From contig OY720350.1 of the NCBI GenBank assembly GCA_963082975.1, positions 44,966,734 through 45,030,733 of the forward strand: DNA of 64,000 nt, given 5' to 3'. Positions 46,371-58,768 of this stretch are shown one piece after another. The DNA comes from Labia minor. Taxonomy: Eukaryota > Arthropoda > Insecta > Dermaptera > Spongiphoridae. Made by a program: the position numbers and the translations under genes. Numbering within the stretch: the stretch's first letter is position 1; every line of letters starts with the position of its first letter. The notes below the pieces were generated by a model. It saw only the letters and a list, made by a program, of their open reading frames with translations, made no database searches and was not told the origin of the DNA.

Positions 46371-46519
46371 TTTACTATCTCGTAAGAGATAGTATTGTGA
46401 TCACGAAAATTTTCGATGTTGAGATTTTGATGTTTTTATACGTTTTCAAGGTTCCTGAATCATTTTCACTAAGGTTGAGAAAAATGTCTGTGTGTGTGTG
46501 TGTGTGTGTGTGTATGTAA
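46371..46519 (-). repeat. Family B element, 3' fragment (copy 13)
   Basis: An inverted fragment that begins with the terminal hairpin TACTATCTCGTAAGAGATAGTA and stops at the end of the microsatellite (GT)n run at about 46485-46513. The rest of the element is absent; truncation right at the microsatellite is notable. Confidence 0.85.
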
Positions 46520-47891
46520 ACCTAAACCTAAAGTAAAATAGACAGAACTGTCCCGGTTGGTCCGTGAAAAAATATGGCAACCCTATTTATAAATATCTAA
46601 TAATTGAGATTTAAATGTTTAAAGTCGTCTCAACCCTCTCCTTCAGCTATTAAAATAAACAATTATAAAAAATCTTACAATTAAATTATTAAATTACCAA
46701 CATTCAGATGGATATACAATTTAAATATTTATATATATTTATTTATATGAAATTAAATGTAGAATATTTTTTAAGCTAAATAATTTTCCTCTTAAAAAAC
46801 TTTCAAATATAAGTATTAAAGTGTAAATTTAGAAAAATAGAAGTATTTAGAAGAAATAAAATGTTATAAAAAAATTTCTTTTTTTTTTTTTGGCGAAAGC
46901 TGATTATGATTCAATGTAAGAAAGACAAATAGCCCTTTAGGTATGGGAAGTATTACTGGGAGTAATAAAATCGTTTTTACAATGATGATTCGTTCTAAAA
47001 ATGTAATTACAGTATTTAAATCGGTGAAAGATCAAGTAATTTTCATAAGTCGCATTTAAATAAGAGGTTTGTTTAATATTGTTGATTAAAGAATGGATTA
47101 GGACATTACTTGATTCCTGTTAGTTTGAGGGATCTACGTGGGTGGTTTCACTCTCTTCGCCTTTTCCTCTCCACCCTGATCTTATTTAAACACTCTATTA
47201 CCTGATCAACTAATAAAAAACCACTCCTTTTGAAAGAGGCCAAGTGAAGCATCTCTCCCCCCCTCCTCTTTTCGAGGTTGAATGGCCAATGCCTTCTTTT
47301 ATTTAATCCAAAACATTAATAGATAATTGCTATAATAATAGATGTTTGCAGAATAAAGAAGATCAAATTCGTTTGAAAGTTTACAATTAATCATATAATT
47401 TTTATCCATGGTTGTATTTATATTATGAGACGGAGAAAGAAAGCTGGAGGCTTAGAAGGGTTAAGGCTGCAAACCAGAAAAATTAACATATTTGACTTTA
47501 AGCTATATTAATAATATTATTATAAAATAAATATTGGTAGAATAAATTCAAATAAAGTTAAATGATTTTTTTTTTATCTTTTATATACTTTAAATGTTTT
47601 GTATATAAAGTATGTAAATATTTAAATTTATTATTATTGGTATTGCGAAAAATTTTAAAAATTTTTATTTAGTAATTTTTTATCTATTTCTGACATTTTG
47701 ACAATTTGTGTGAGTGAAAACCATAATTGCTTATTTTATTAATAGTAATTTCATTTGTGTGTGTATGTATGTTTAAAGATTTTTAATAAGATTATTCTTT
47801 GAGATAATTAAAAAATAACTTTATTATTAATAAAATATATTTATTTATTTTATTTATTTATTTATTATTTTAATTTAAGGTTTATAAAAAA
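46520..47891. other. AT-rich DNA with a GC-richer stretch at about 46905-47290
   Basis: The richer stretch includes ACGTGGGTGGTTTCACTC and a run CTCTCCCCCCCTCCTC. No coding region was recognised. A (TTTA)n-like run lies near 47840-47870. Confidence 0.35.
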
Positions 47892-48450
47892 TCTGGAGTG
47901 TCTCCACTCGACTATCTCGCAAATTTCAATTGGATTAAATAACATATATTAATTTAAATTAAATTAAATTAATTAAATTATAAATTAAAATTATTAAACC
48001 AGCGCAAGTTTGGCTCTTTGTTGATGGCACCACGTCACGTGTTGGCGCGTGAGATTTGCAGTGTTAAAAAATTAATTCTGCTACTTTCAGGGATTCAATC
48101 AAGCTGAAATTCTAGATATAGCAGTTTTATACAATTATTAATCATGTGAAAAATTATCATACATATATATTTATTTTTACGGTCACTTTAGAAGAAAAAA
48201 ATCAAAACGTTGTTAGTAATGACCCTCTTCCTATTGAGCACATTTCTCAAAAGAAAACTATGAATTTTGAATAATGCCCATGTACCAAATTTCATCATTC
48301 TAGCTCAAACCGTTTTTGCGTAATCTTGGTTACACACATACACACACACACAGACATACATTTTTCTCAACCTTAGAGAAAATGATTCAGGAACCTTCAA
48401 AACGTATAAAAACATCAAAATCTCAACACTATCTCTGACAAGATAGTAAA
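47892..48450 (+). repeat. Family B dispersed element, copy 14
   Basis: A copy from TCTGGAGTGTCTCCACTCG to ACTATCTCTGACAAGATAGT, the terminal hairpin with one pair changed. Short deletions shorten the A/T-rich block and the segment just before the hairpin. Confidence 0.9.
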
Positions 48451-50293
48451 AATAAAAAAAATAATTTAACTTTATTTGAATTTATTCTACCAATATTTAT
48501 TTTAGATTATTTTTTTTTATTTATTTATTTTTCTCATTTAAATAGTAATATTATATATATAATCAACTTTTAAAATACACTTTTATATTTAAGTATTTTA
48601 TTTTGTAAAGTTTGGGTAAGGTATATGATGGAACTAAACAAATTAAGGAATATTACAGGAAATCTCTCAAAATATACTTATATATTTTTATTTTAGATTA
48701 TTCAAAAGAAATTTATAGTTAAAATAAAAATAACTACACAAATTTCTGGATGATTTGATATAAGTATTATAAAATTAATTAATTATAAATTAAATTCAAT
48801 TAGATTTGACTAGTTTCTAAATTAACAGTGACATTAGAGAATTTTGTTTTCTTATCATTATAAAATATAACTTAAAAAAATAATAAATTATTTTTGCTAC
48901 TTAATGAATATTTATTGATATCTAAAGATATAAAGAATCTGAATGAAATAAAATATATTTTTATATTTTAAAGGATAATAACTAATATAAAATTAAGACA
49001 TTTTTTTAATTCTAAAACAATTTTATATGAACAAATTTTCTCACACCTTTTTAATTTATTTGGTGATTATTTTAAATTTAATTACATGTGACTACCAAAG
49101 CCACTTAAATGAGTATCTATCGATGTTCATGATACAAGATAAGAAAAGAGATTTAGCTAGATGAATGTTTTCCAATGAGGTTTTTTTTTTATTTTGATAA
49201 TATTTGATATTTAAAAGTAATTATTTATTTTTAAAGAGAAACAACGTTCAGTTAAGATTACATCCTGATTTATAGGACAACATTTGAGATTTTTCACTAA
49301 AAATTCTTTAAATTATTTTTTTTTTTTTTATTTTCTTGTTTATTTCATAAGATTATGTATTAAAACGTAGAAGTGGATTTAAAATATATTTTTTTCTTTT
49401 TGTTTTAAATAATTACAAATTATTTTTTCGATAGAAAAATAAGATAATCGGTTATGATTTTGTTTGGGTCAGCTTATAAAAAATAAAAACAAAATGAAAA
49501 AACAAAAAAATAATCGAAGCCTAAATGGTGGTCTATTAATTCAGATGATTAACCTTTATTTTTATTTATAGATTTATATATGGATGTGATTTATGAATAA
49601 AGATCATTAATTACAAGTTGATGTCGAAGGATAAATCGACATTTTGGAGACAATTAAATATGAAGAGGTCAACAAATCGGCCGTTTAAGCAAAACCGACA
49701 ATTAATGCCAACTCTATTCAAGAAATTATTATAGATAATTTCTATGCGCAGACAATATAAACGATCTGAAAGGCATTTGTATTTTATTCACTCCGATTGT
49801 AAATCAATCACTTTTGTTCATACAATGTCCAATGATTTTGATATAGTCAAATTATCAGTAGAAAAATCCCTATAATCAAAATAAAGAATTAATATTTATT
49901 GACATTGCTTTAGGAATTGTAATGGTGCTATTTAGAACGTAGAATTTAAGGAAAATAGAAGAGAATATATCGCCTCAGGAGACATTTTGGAAATTTTGAA
50001 GTGAATGAATAAAGCCATTACTAGTATAGAATTTTCCCTGTCAAATTAAATTTTATTAGAAAATTTTCAACTAAATAAGGGAAGCTCTCTCTACATTCTA
50101 TAAAATTTTATAATTAAAAGAATAAGAAAAACTATATTTATATATATTTTTAAAAAATATTTTATTATTGTTATTTAAAAATATTTTTTATTGTTAAAAT
50201 TAATTATTGATGTTAATTGTTCGAATTTTTTTTTTAAATGTTTCCATTATTACATATAGGTTATATTTCAATAAAATAAAAATTAATTTAAAT
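48451..50293. other. AT-rich DNA without a recognisable gene
   Basis: Mostly A/T-rich. A less biased part at about 49600-50100 shows no open frame with a recognisable domain and no repeat family match. Confidence 0.45.
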
Positions 50294-50944
50294 AAGTTGA
50301 CCTGTGGCCAGGTCCGAACCGACCGACGGTTTGAAATAAATTAATTTCCAGTTACAGAAACAATTTCAAATAATTTTAATATATCTATTAATGTAATAAA
50401 AAACAGATAGGCTTACATAAATAATAAATATAAACATTTTTAATTTTATTTTATTTATAATATATATGCAAGACCAGGCTGTGAGGTCATGGATGGCTGG
50501 ATGACGTCATATAATTTTAAATCAAGAAAAAACTAATAAATATGATTTTCCCGAGGATAAAACCAATACAAAGTGCATGATTCGTGGTGATATATAAAAA
50601 AATCTCCTCATGTGAAATTTGGTGTAAAAATAACCCTTCCCTTCCTATCGTCGATCGGTAATACTTCCACTTCCGGTTTCCGGATATACACCAAAAGTTG
50701 ATCAATTCATCCCACTGATGCATTAAGTAAATATACCAAATTTCATCAAAATCCGTTGAGCCGTTCAGGCTGTACACATCTATACGGACGGACAGACGGA
50801 GAGAAGGACAGACGGACAGACATCATGCTAAAAATACTTTTTTCTGTTAAGAAAATGCATGATTCGTGGAGATATGTAAAAATCTCCACATGTGAAATTT
50901 GGTGTGAAAACATTACCTCCCTTACTATCGTCGGTCGGTAAAAA
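50294..50944 (+). repeat. Family A dispersed element, copy 7
   Basis: A full-length copy. The first of the two palindromes is changed to TGAGGTCA (about 50482-50489) and the second is intact. The microsatellite at about 50784-50820 includes GAGAGAAGG interruptions. Reverse frames 50517-50777 and 50746-50970 and the forward frame 50756-50941 all lie inside the repeat. Confidence 0.92.
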
Positions 50945-51888
50945 TAAACATAAATTGAGCACTTATACATAAAAATAACCCTATATTAAATATATTTATT
51001 TATATATTTTGTCATAAAAAAAGAATATAAATACATTAATTAAGTAATTAAGATTATTCAAATGACCCAATGCATATTCGTTCAACCGTTTATTATGAAA
51101 ACTAAATTGTAAATAACAAATAGAGAAAATAAAATTCGTTTTATTTTTGTTTTCAAATTAGTTAGATAGTATTTTGGCAATAAAATTAGGGAATAATAAA
51201 ATCTCACGTTCCACGAAGAAAGCGTAATTCTGATAATATATTTATTGCCTCGGAAAAAAAACAAATTTGGAGAAGATTATCTATACTTCATTAAATTTAT
51301 GTAAAGTTGTTCAATATTCAAAAAAGGAGTTTTCGTTTTATTTAAGAAAAAAAAAATATTATGAATGATACATATGTATTAATTGTGTATAATTTTACAA
51401 TTTTAGAAAATATATTCACATGGGTATAGGACTTTTTCAACTATTTTCTCTAATTTATATACAAATTTAATTTTTTTTTATGTACTATATTATCATCAAA
51501 AATTGATTGAAACTGTTTTTCAATGAATTTAGAGAAATGTACAAGAATTCTGAATTGGTTACAGTTAATTAGATTTTTTTTATTTTGAATTACGATATCC
51601 ATCAAAAATATTAATCAAAATTGTAATTCTTATGCTAAAAATATAATTTTCAAGATAATAAATAATTTTTTCATAACTTAGATTTATTTTAATGAATATA
51701 CTAAGAATAGACTAGAATGAAAACAGTCTTATTCAGGATCAAGAGTGTCATCATAGTTAAGTAGAGACATAATTTGAAATTTAAATTAATTTAGTTTTAT
51801 TTTCCACTTAAATCTCATTTATATTAAAAGAATACCTAAACGAATATATCAAACAATAAATATCAAAGATAGAAAACACAAAATCATT
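50945..51888. other. AT-rich DNA without a recognisable gene
   Basis: A/T-rich with no recognised feature; the reverse frame 51082-51264 has no domain. Confidence 0.45.
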
Positions 51889-51923
51889 TTTACCGACCGA
51901 CGATAGTAAGGGAGGTATTGTTT
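51889..51923 (-). repeat. Family A terminal fragment
   Basis: About 33 bp of the inverted family A end (TTACCGACCGACGATAGTAA then GGGAGGTATTGTTT) with nothing of the rest of the element. Confidence 0.75.
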
Positions 51924-51973
51924 ATAATAATTTTTATAAAAAAACATGGGAATGCGCAAGATTGCATTGCCAA

Positions 51974-52338
51974 AACGAACTTAAGTTCGGATTAATTTAA
52001 GTTATAAATAAGTCAAGATTAAATATAAATATTATTGAATATTTTTATTTATTAGTGTTATAAATAAAAATATTAATAAAATTGTTTTTATGTTCACTGG
52101 AATCGATGATTGTCACGAATAAATATAAATGACGTCACTATAATAATAAATATTAAAAATTTCAACTTCGGACGCCATTTTGACCATGTTCCCGAGGGGG
52201 TATCAAAAAATGAAAGGCACTTTACATTACTACTTTTCGATGCTCTTTCCGAATCTGAAGTCAGAATTTCAAAATTTTGAGTTTGATGTCGGACAGAACG
52301 ACAGACTGAACGATTTTATAAACTCACTTAAGTTCGTT
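51974..52338. mobile_element. 365-bp element with perfect 13-bp inverted repeats
   Basis: AACGAACTTAAGT at 51974-51986 is exactly inverted as ACTTAAGTTCGTT at 52326-52338. The interior has a TGACGTCA palindrome (about 52131), a GC-richer part around CTTCGGACGCCATTTTGACC, and GTCGGACAGAACGACAGAC near the right end. It has no coding capacity. No target duplication is evident, so the boundaries rest on the inverted repeats. Confidence 0.5.
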
Positions 52339-54084
52339 GAATATTATTAATGTTATTATGTTCAAAATATCAAAACATCAAAAATATATGTAGTTAATTT
52401 AGAAAAAATATTGAAATAATGATAAAAAATAAGTAAAGTAAAATAAACTTGAGATTTGATTTAACAATGATTGTCCATCCTTGTAAAATACATAAAGATT
52501 CAATTATAAATATATATACGTATAAACATAAATAAAACTAAAATTTAAAATAATATATAATAAATACATCACAAAAAATGAATAAATTTAATTTAACCAA
52601 AATGACTTAAATGATGTAATGCTTGGTACATCTTAAAAACCTTGCCATAGGGCTAGAAAAAAATTTAAAATTATTATTTAATAAATTACATTCCTATATA
52701 GAAATACATTTTTTTCTTATTTTGATGGTGGGAAGTTCAGAAAGTTTCTATCCATTAAAATGATTAAAACATTTATATATAATATATATTATTTTCTAAT
52801 ATTAAAAAAAAAACTACCAAATATAATTAGATATACATCGAAACACCATTTACTAATATTTTAAACATTTTATTAATTATGATAATAGTTTTTATATTTA
52901 CCTTACAATTTAAAATTCGTTTATTGTTCCTTTTAATATATATATATAGGTATATTAAAAAAAGAGAAAATATTTTTATTTTATGTATAATTAAAATAAT
53001 TGACTCTTTGAATAATCATTTATATTTCCCAAATAATTTTTAATCTTTTGATTATCTCCAAATAAGTATTCATTAATTAAAAAAAAACTAATATAATATA
53101 ATAATCATAAGATTTTAAATTTATTGCAATCATTACTATCATTTTTCAACTTCACAAGTTTCCCCAGCCTTTAATCCGATTACCGATGATAAGATAAATA
53201 CTTTTGATATACTATATATTTAAAAAAATATTAATAGTGTAGGGAGGTTGATTTTATAATGAAAAATTGGTGATAAATGCATTAACCAATCCCTTTAAAA
53301 ATAATTACTAGTTTAGTCAATCGAATGTATGTTTGATTGCGAAAACATTCTCTCTTTCATCATACTCTATTTTAGATGGATCACTGTTATCTGTCTTGTT
53401 TATGCTTTCATAACTCATCGTGGATTGTGGATTGATTCTTTATCAATTTTATCTGTCTTAGATACAATATATTGCATTTATTTGGTAATTAAACTATAAT
53501 TGTGATTCATGCTATGTGATTCAGAGATTATTTATTTATTTATTTATATTGGCTGCCTGAACACCTATAATTTATGATACTATACAACAATAACATTTTA
53601 GTTTTTTCATTTTTTTAATAAAAATACATTTTTATTTGTAAAATCAATTAATATATACCTTCATTTCAGTACTAAACGGTTTCTAGTTTTGAGATTTGTT
53701 TGTTTAACAACATGTTTAATTATGGATGTCATGAAAAAACTGTTCTGTTCTTGCGAAATGTCGTCATACACTGTGGTTGTTCGTGTAAATAATTTACTGA
53801 GTTTTTACTAATTAGGTAATGTCCTATTACTTATAGTATCTATTTGAAAAACTATGAAAGATTCCTGTTTGTGATGCTTCGATCAAAATTGAGTATATTC
53901 ATATGATTACTTTAAATTTGTAAAGTTAATTTTTATATACTTTTTATAAATTTAAATTTTATTTACTATCTCTAATGATTAAGTCATTTAGATAAATATA
54001 TATTTTTTATATCGATTCTAGCTAGTATTTATTATCAATTTAACTCGTATTCTGGGATAAAATTTCGAAATTTGTTTTCAATTC
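52339..54084. other. AT-rich DNA without a recognisable gene
   Basis: Long A/T-rich stretch, with a mildly less biased part at about 53280-53480. No coding region or repeat was recognised. Confidence 0.45.
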
Positions 54085-54420
54085 ACGCGCATTAAAGTCA
54101 CCGTTTATTTATTCGTCTCGTTTGACACTTGAACTTCCTTGATCTATAAAAGTCCTCCCGACTTCCGTCACCTACGCACGCATTCGAGATCACAGCTTCT
54201 CTTTCAGCTACAAGCATAAAGCACAGAGACAAACAAACACATCGAGGAGCGAAGGCAATTAGATGTCTGCTACAACGGAAGGATTAAGGCGCTACTAAGT
54301 CATTAATAATGGCTTAAAGGCGGTCAAAGGCTTTTCAATGCAGAGAAAGGCCTGTGCCGCCTTTTGTAGGCCTCGCCAACAACGATTCGTCTTAAGGGGA
54401 ATTTGTAATACCAGGAATTA
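54085..54420 (+). promoter_or_regulatory. Candidate TATA promoter with GC-richer leader
   Basis: TATAAAAG lies at 54145-54152 in a GC-richer island. It is followed by CTCCCGACTTCCGTCACC and a leader rich in CA and GC (about 54175-54260) up to an ATG at 54263 whose frame closes after eleven codons. This layout resembles an insect TATA-box core promoter and 5' untranslated leader. A clear Inr motif about 30 bp downstream is not obvious. Farther right are AATTAG/TTAATAATGG homeodomain-type motifs and a palindromic-looking AAGGCCTGTGCCGCC patch. A conserved non-coding element without promoter function is the main alternative. Confidence 0.3.
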
Positions 54421-55226
54421 GAGTAGTGGAATGAAGATACAATACTTATGAAATTTAAATAGATAAAACATTCGGAAAAAAAAAATATAATTGTCATCTA
54501 TGTGACTCGTTATTATGAAATAGAAAACGGATTAAAAAATAAATAAATAAATTTCAATCATTAGTCATAGGATCATAAAACAAGATGTTAACAAACAGCT
54601 TAAAGGGGTCTTAATTTATACAACTAAAAACTCTTGAGGTTTTTTAAAAACAACCCGATGATAAGAAGGAAATATTGAATCTCGAATATGTTTATTTTAC
54701 TTAAAATAATATTTACATTTTTTAGTAGGACTGATTATTTAATTGGTAGAAAAAAAGAAACTTAAAATAGATAATATCTGAAATTTAATGAGAATTATTT
54801 TTAAATTATTTTTAAAAATCAAAAAGTAAATAAGATAGATTTTCAATACGAGAGAAAAGATTTAGCAATCTCATCCTTTCTTATATTATTAAATATTTTA
54901 ATTAATTTCTTTCTTATAAATATATAAATAGATTATTTAGAAGGTAATTGTACTTTTAAAATAACGAAACAATTGTATTTTTATTGACAGAAATGTAAAA
55001 AGAAATTTGAAAAAATTCTGAAATTGATCAATCAACAAGGACACTTAAGCCGGGAAGTTGTTTTAAGCTTGTAGTTGTAGAGTGTATTTTTTAATGTATT
55101 AAAAAAATTTATGGATTTTTTTTAGTTTTTTCTTTAATTATTTTATAAAATTGATTTTAAAATTATTTTAATAATGTGAAAAAAAACCTTTCAATTTTGA
55201 TCTTTAAATGTAATACAAATAAAAAT
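54421..55226. other. AT-rich DNA without a recognisable gene
   Basis: Nothing recognised. Confidence 0.45.
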
Positions 55227-55874
55227 AAGTTGACCTGTGGCCAGGTCCGAACCGACCGACGGTTTGAAATAAATTAATTTCCAGCTACAGAAACAGTTTC
55301 AAATAATTTTAATATATCTATTAATGTAATAAAAAACAGATATGGATAGAACATAAATATTTTTAATTTTATTTTATTTATAATATATAGCTGAAGTAGC
55401 CGGCGTTGCCCGTGATCATAATAAGGAGGCTGTGACGTCATGAAGGGCTGGGTGACGTCATATAATTTTAAATTAAGAAAAACATAATGAAGATGATTTT
55501 TCCCGAGGACAAAACCAATACATTCGTGGTGTTATGTAAAAAAATCTCCTCATGTGAAATTTGGTGTGAAAATAACCCTTCCCTTCCTATCGTCGATCGC
55601 CAATACTTCCACTTCCGGTTTCCGGATTTGCACCAAAAGTTGATCAATTCATCCCAATGATGCATTAAGTATATATACCAAATTTCATCAAAATCCGTTG
55701 AGCCGTTCAGGCTGTACACATCTATACGGACGGACAGACGGACGGACGGACAGACATCATGCTAAAAATACTTTTTTCTGTTAAGAAAATGCATGATTCG
55801 TGGAGATATGTAAAAATCTCCACATGTGAAATTTAGTGTGAAAACAATACCTCCCTTACTATCGTCGGTCGGTA
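55227..55874 (+). repeat. Family A dispersed element, copy 8, variant
   Basis: A full-length copy with both TGACGTCA palindromes intact (about 55433-55460), although neighbouring bases differ from the other copies. In place of the usual ATATGCAAGACCAGG segment it carries TAGCTGAAGTAGCCGGCGTT and GCCCGTGATCATAATAAGG at about 55387-55427. The right end is GGTCGGTAATT rather than GGTAAAAA. It looks like a recombinant or a separate subfamily. Confidence 0.9.
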
Positions 55875-56969
55875 ATTATCTTGTGGTATTGTTTGCTCAT
55901 AAATCTTTTTTATCCTGAAAAAACATTCAAATTCAAAAACACTAAATACTTGCTTCTCAGTTATACTAATTTAATTTTTTTTAATTGCAAACAAAGTTAC
56001 ACTGCCTATATAATCATAATAAATGTCAATTAATTAATAATAAGTAATATAAATAATCGATAGTATTTAATTTAAATTGTGAAGAGAATGGCGAGTCCAT
56101 TACCAAGCTCGCTGACTTCTTTGTGTGAAGTACTTTATGATGATAATCAATTAAGGTTCTGTATTTGAGCCGATAAGTACAATCTATGCAAATGCTTGTT
56201 TCATGCATAGTAAATAAATTCTATTATTAAAGTAATAAAATTTCTTGGTCGATTGTGATCAGTAGTGTCGCCAAGACCGGAGAGAATTTCATCATAAAAC
56301 AACCACTAATATATCTCTCTAGTGAATACTAATAATCCAACAACAAATATTTATTGATATCTCATTAAGCTTGTTATTTTTTAGTTTGTCGTATATATTA
56401 TATATATATATATATATATTGATTATTAATAAGATTATATTATGTAAGTCCCATTGATTAGGAATTAGAAAGAAATAAAATTATCTTGATCAAAGCCGGA
56501 ACCAGGAACTCAATAAAAGGTCATGATTGCAAAAGAGGTTCTTACCAGATATTTGACAAAATTTTAATTTTGTTTTTTTATTATTTCTATTATTGAATTC
56601 AGACTTGATTGATGAGTGTTTATTGATGTATTTATTTATTTATTTATTAATTAATAACAAATTTTTAAAAATTTTAAATATCAGTAAGTGTTTCTAAGAG
56701 TCGAGGCTAGCATTAACATCATTTATCATTTCTATTCTAATTAGATAATTTTTAAATTAATAAATATGTAAATAAACCAAAATAAAACAAAATATACAGA
56801 AAAATTAGTAAATTCAAACAAGAATTTTTTTTTCTGCAAAAATTCCGGTTTTGACCCCTTAAAATTTTTCCTATCCGATAAGATAATTACAATTATTAAA
56901 GTGTTAATATAAATTAAATTAATTAAGGATATTCAAATTGTTGAAGACCAAAAAAGTACACTTATATTA
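55875..56969. other. AT-rich DNA without a recognisable gene
   Basis: A less biased part lies at about 56090-56330; the reverse frame 56026-56208 has no recognised domain, although the peptide CIDCTYRLKYRTLIDYHHKV has zinc-finger-like Cys and His spacing that is not convincing on its own. A (TA)n tract lies at about 56392-56420. Confidence 0.4.
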
Positions 56970-57441
56970 TACGAGGGTTGGCTGAAAAGTTTCCGACCTG
57001 ACCAAGAAAAACGATGTTTTTCAATTTTTTTTCTATATTTTTCAACATAATCTACACCAACACTGATACATTTCTTATAACGGTGTTCTAATTAATTTAA
57101 TTAATAAATTATTTAATTAATTAATTAAATTTGATTTAATTTAATTTAAGTCTCATCAACAGTTATGAATCGACGCAAAAATTCGTTTGGATTACGCCTA
57201 CAGCGCCAAATTGTCGTTAGAAATGGTTTTTCGAAGCAATTTTTGGTCTATCGTTAGGAAATGCGGCACCGACGTTGCACACAGCTTTCCATATTCATAT
57301 GCAAAATATTTCGCACACGTCCAGCTGACATCGTACTGGTCTCAATTATCTTGAATTTTGAAAAATAAAACAAAAAAAAAAAAAAATTGAAAAACATCGT
57401 TTTTCTTGGTCAGGTCGGAAACTTTTCAGACCACCCTCGTA
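56970..57441 (-). mobile_element. Internally deleted mariner element, copy 4
   Basis: The inverted counterpart of the copies at 13.4, 26.2 and 31.6 kb. TA flanks both ends, and the inverted repeats start CGAGGGTTGGCTGAAAAG (left) and CGAGGGTGGTCTGAAAAG (right, in complement). On the minus strand the RRNPNEFLRRFITVDE stretch is readable next to the shared A/T-rich replacement block. Confidence 0.92.
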
Positions 57442-58381
57442 TAATAAATGATTGCCGATATTAAGAAATTTATAAATATACCAGATCAAAAAAGGTTTAT
57501 AAATATAATATTTTCCATCTCTTTTTAATCACTCTCTCTCACTCTGTCTCATTCTTTTTTCTCCTCATTTGAGTATCTCTCTTGATCGATATATAATAAA
57601 TAATTCAAATTATCTGAGAAGATTGAGCATCGTTAGTAAATTGGATTGATTAATTATGGAAGTATATTAACGAAGGTGTGTTAGAAAGATCGCTGAGTCT
57701 GCAGAGTGGATTGCATAACATGGCTTGGCTGCGTTTGTAGAATCAAATTCGAGGCTCTTGATAATCTTTCTGGGTTATCTCTGGGACATTCTCCCAATTA
57801 GTTTCAAGCATATATTATAAACCAAGAGTGTTAAATTAAATTATACATTACGAACGAGTGGGAGGGAAATGACAGTGATGAAAATCAATATTAGAGATGC
57901 ATGTGTTAAGTTTGTTTATGGTGGACCTTAAATCAAATTTCAATTGTTATGGTTATTGATAATCAAAAAGAGTGATAGATAATTCATTTTGACATTAATA
58001 GAGTGCAGTGCTCATTGGATGAAGCCACCGGAGGCTGTTGGTTAGTCAACCATCATTTCGGCCTCTATATTTTAATTTATGTTAAAAATTCTATTAAGAG
58101 AAAAAAAATTGAAATGAAAATTTGTATGCAATAATATAGAGATTAGGAGGTCAATGGTCGAAAAAACTGATGAAGATCCACTTAAGAAAATCCACTTTAA
58201 GAAAATATGTTTAATATTTAGAAACAAATACCTACATAAAAGATTTGAATTTTAAATTAATCAATATTAATAAAGTTAAGCTCTAGAAAAATATAATAAA
58301 ATTTAAAATATATCCTAAAATAAAAATCTAGTAAATATTTGAACTACGACCACCCTATTTCGATTATAAAATATTTGAATT
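57442..58381. other. Less AT-biased single-copy DNA without a recognisable gene
   Basis: Contains CTCTCTCACTCTGTCTC near 57531 and a moderately GC-richer part at about 57660-57800 and 58000-58060. No open frame with a recognisable domain was found. Confidence 0.4.
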
Positions 58382-58768
58382 ACAGGGTTATGCATTAATA
58401 AAGAAAACGATTCATTAATATAAATAAAATTATTAAATAATATAAATAAAATCAAAATAAATTTAAACAAAGCTTTATTAAAGTTTTATATACAAACTAA
58501 TACAATTTAAAAATAGCTATAAAACATTTTCGCTATTTTTTTTACTTAAAATTAGAGTGGCTATAAAAATAAGCTTGATCAAGACAAGATTTAATCTAAT
58601 TTTAAAAAAAAATAATGAAATTGTTTTATAGCTATTTTTAAATTGTATTAGTTTTTATATAAAATTTAAATAAAGATTTGTTTAATTTTATTTTGATTTT
58701 ATTTATATAATTTAATAATTTTATTTATATTTATGAATCATTTTCTTTATATTAATGCATAACCCTGT
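58382..58768. mobile_element. Foldback element with about 145-bp arms
   Basis: The left arm (58382-58525) starts ACAGGGTTATGCATTAATA and the right arm (58623-58768) is its near-complete reverse complement, ending TATTAATGCATAACCCTGT. The inner edges are TAGCTATAAAAC and GTTTTATAGCTA, separated by a loop of about 97 bp that contains TGGCTATAAAAATAAGCTTG. Small indels separate the arms. This is the structure of a foldback or MITE-type element; it has no coding capacity. Confidence 0.85.

Noticed and set aside
46516..46530. CCTAAACCTAAA considered as telomeric repeat
   Set aside because: Only two units occur and they do not fit the insect TTAGG repeat; it is a chance match next to a microsatellite.
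54263..54297. ATG and eleven codons downstream of the TATA box considered as a small gene
   Set aside because: Too short to support by sequence alone; mentioned only as part of the leader-like region.
56026..56208. Reverse frame with Cys and His residues considered as a zinc finger
   Set aside because: The C-x2-C and H-H spacing fits no standard finger and the frame is short and isolated.
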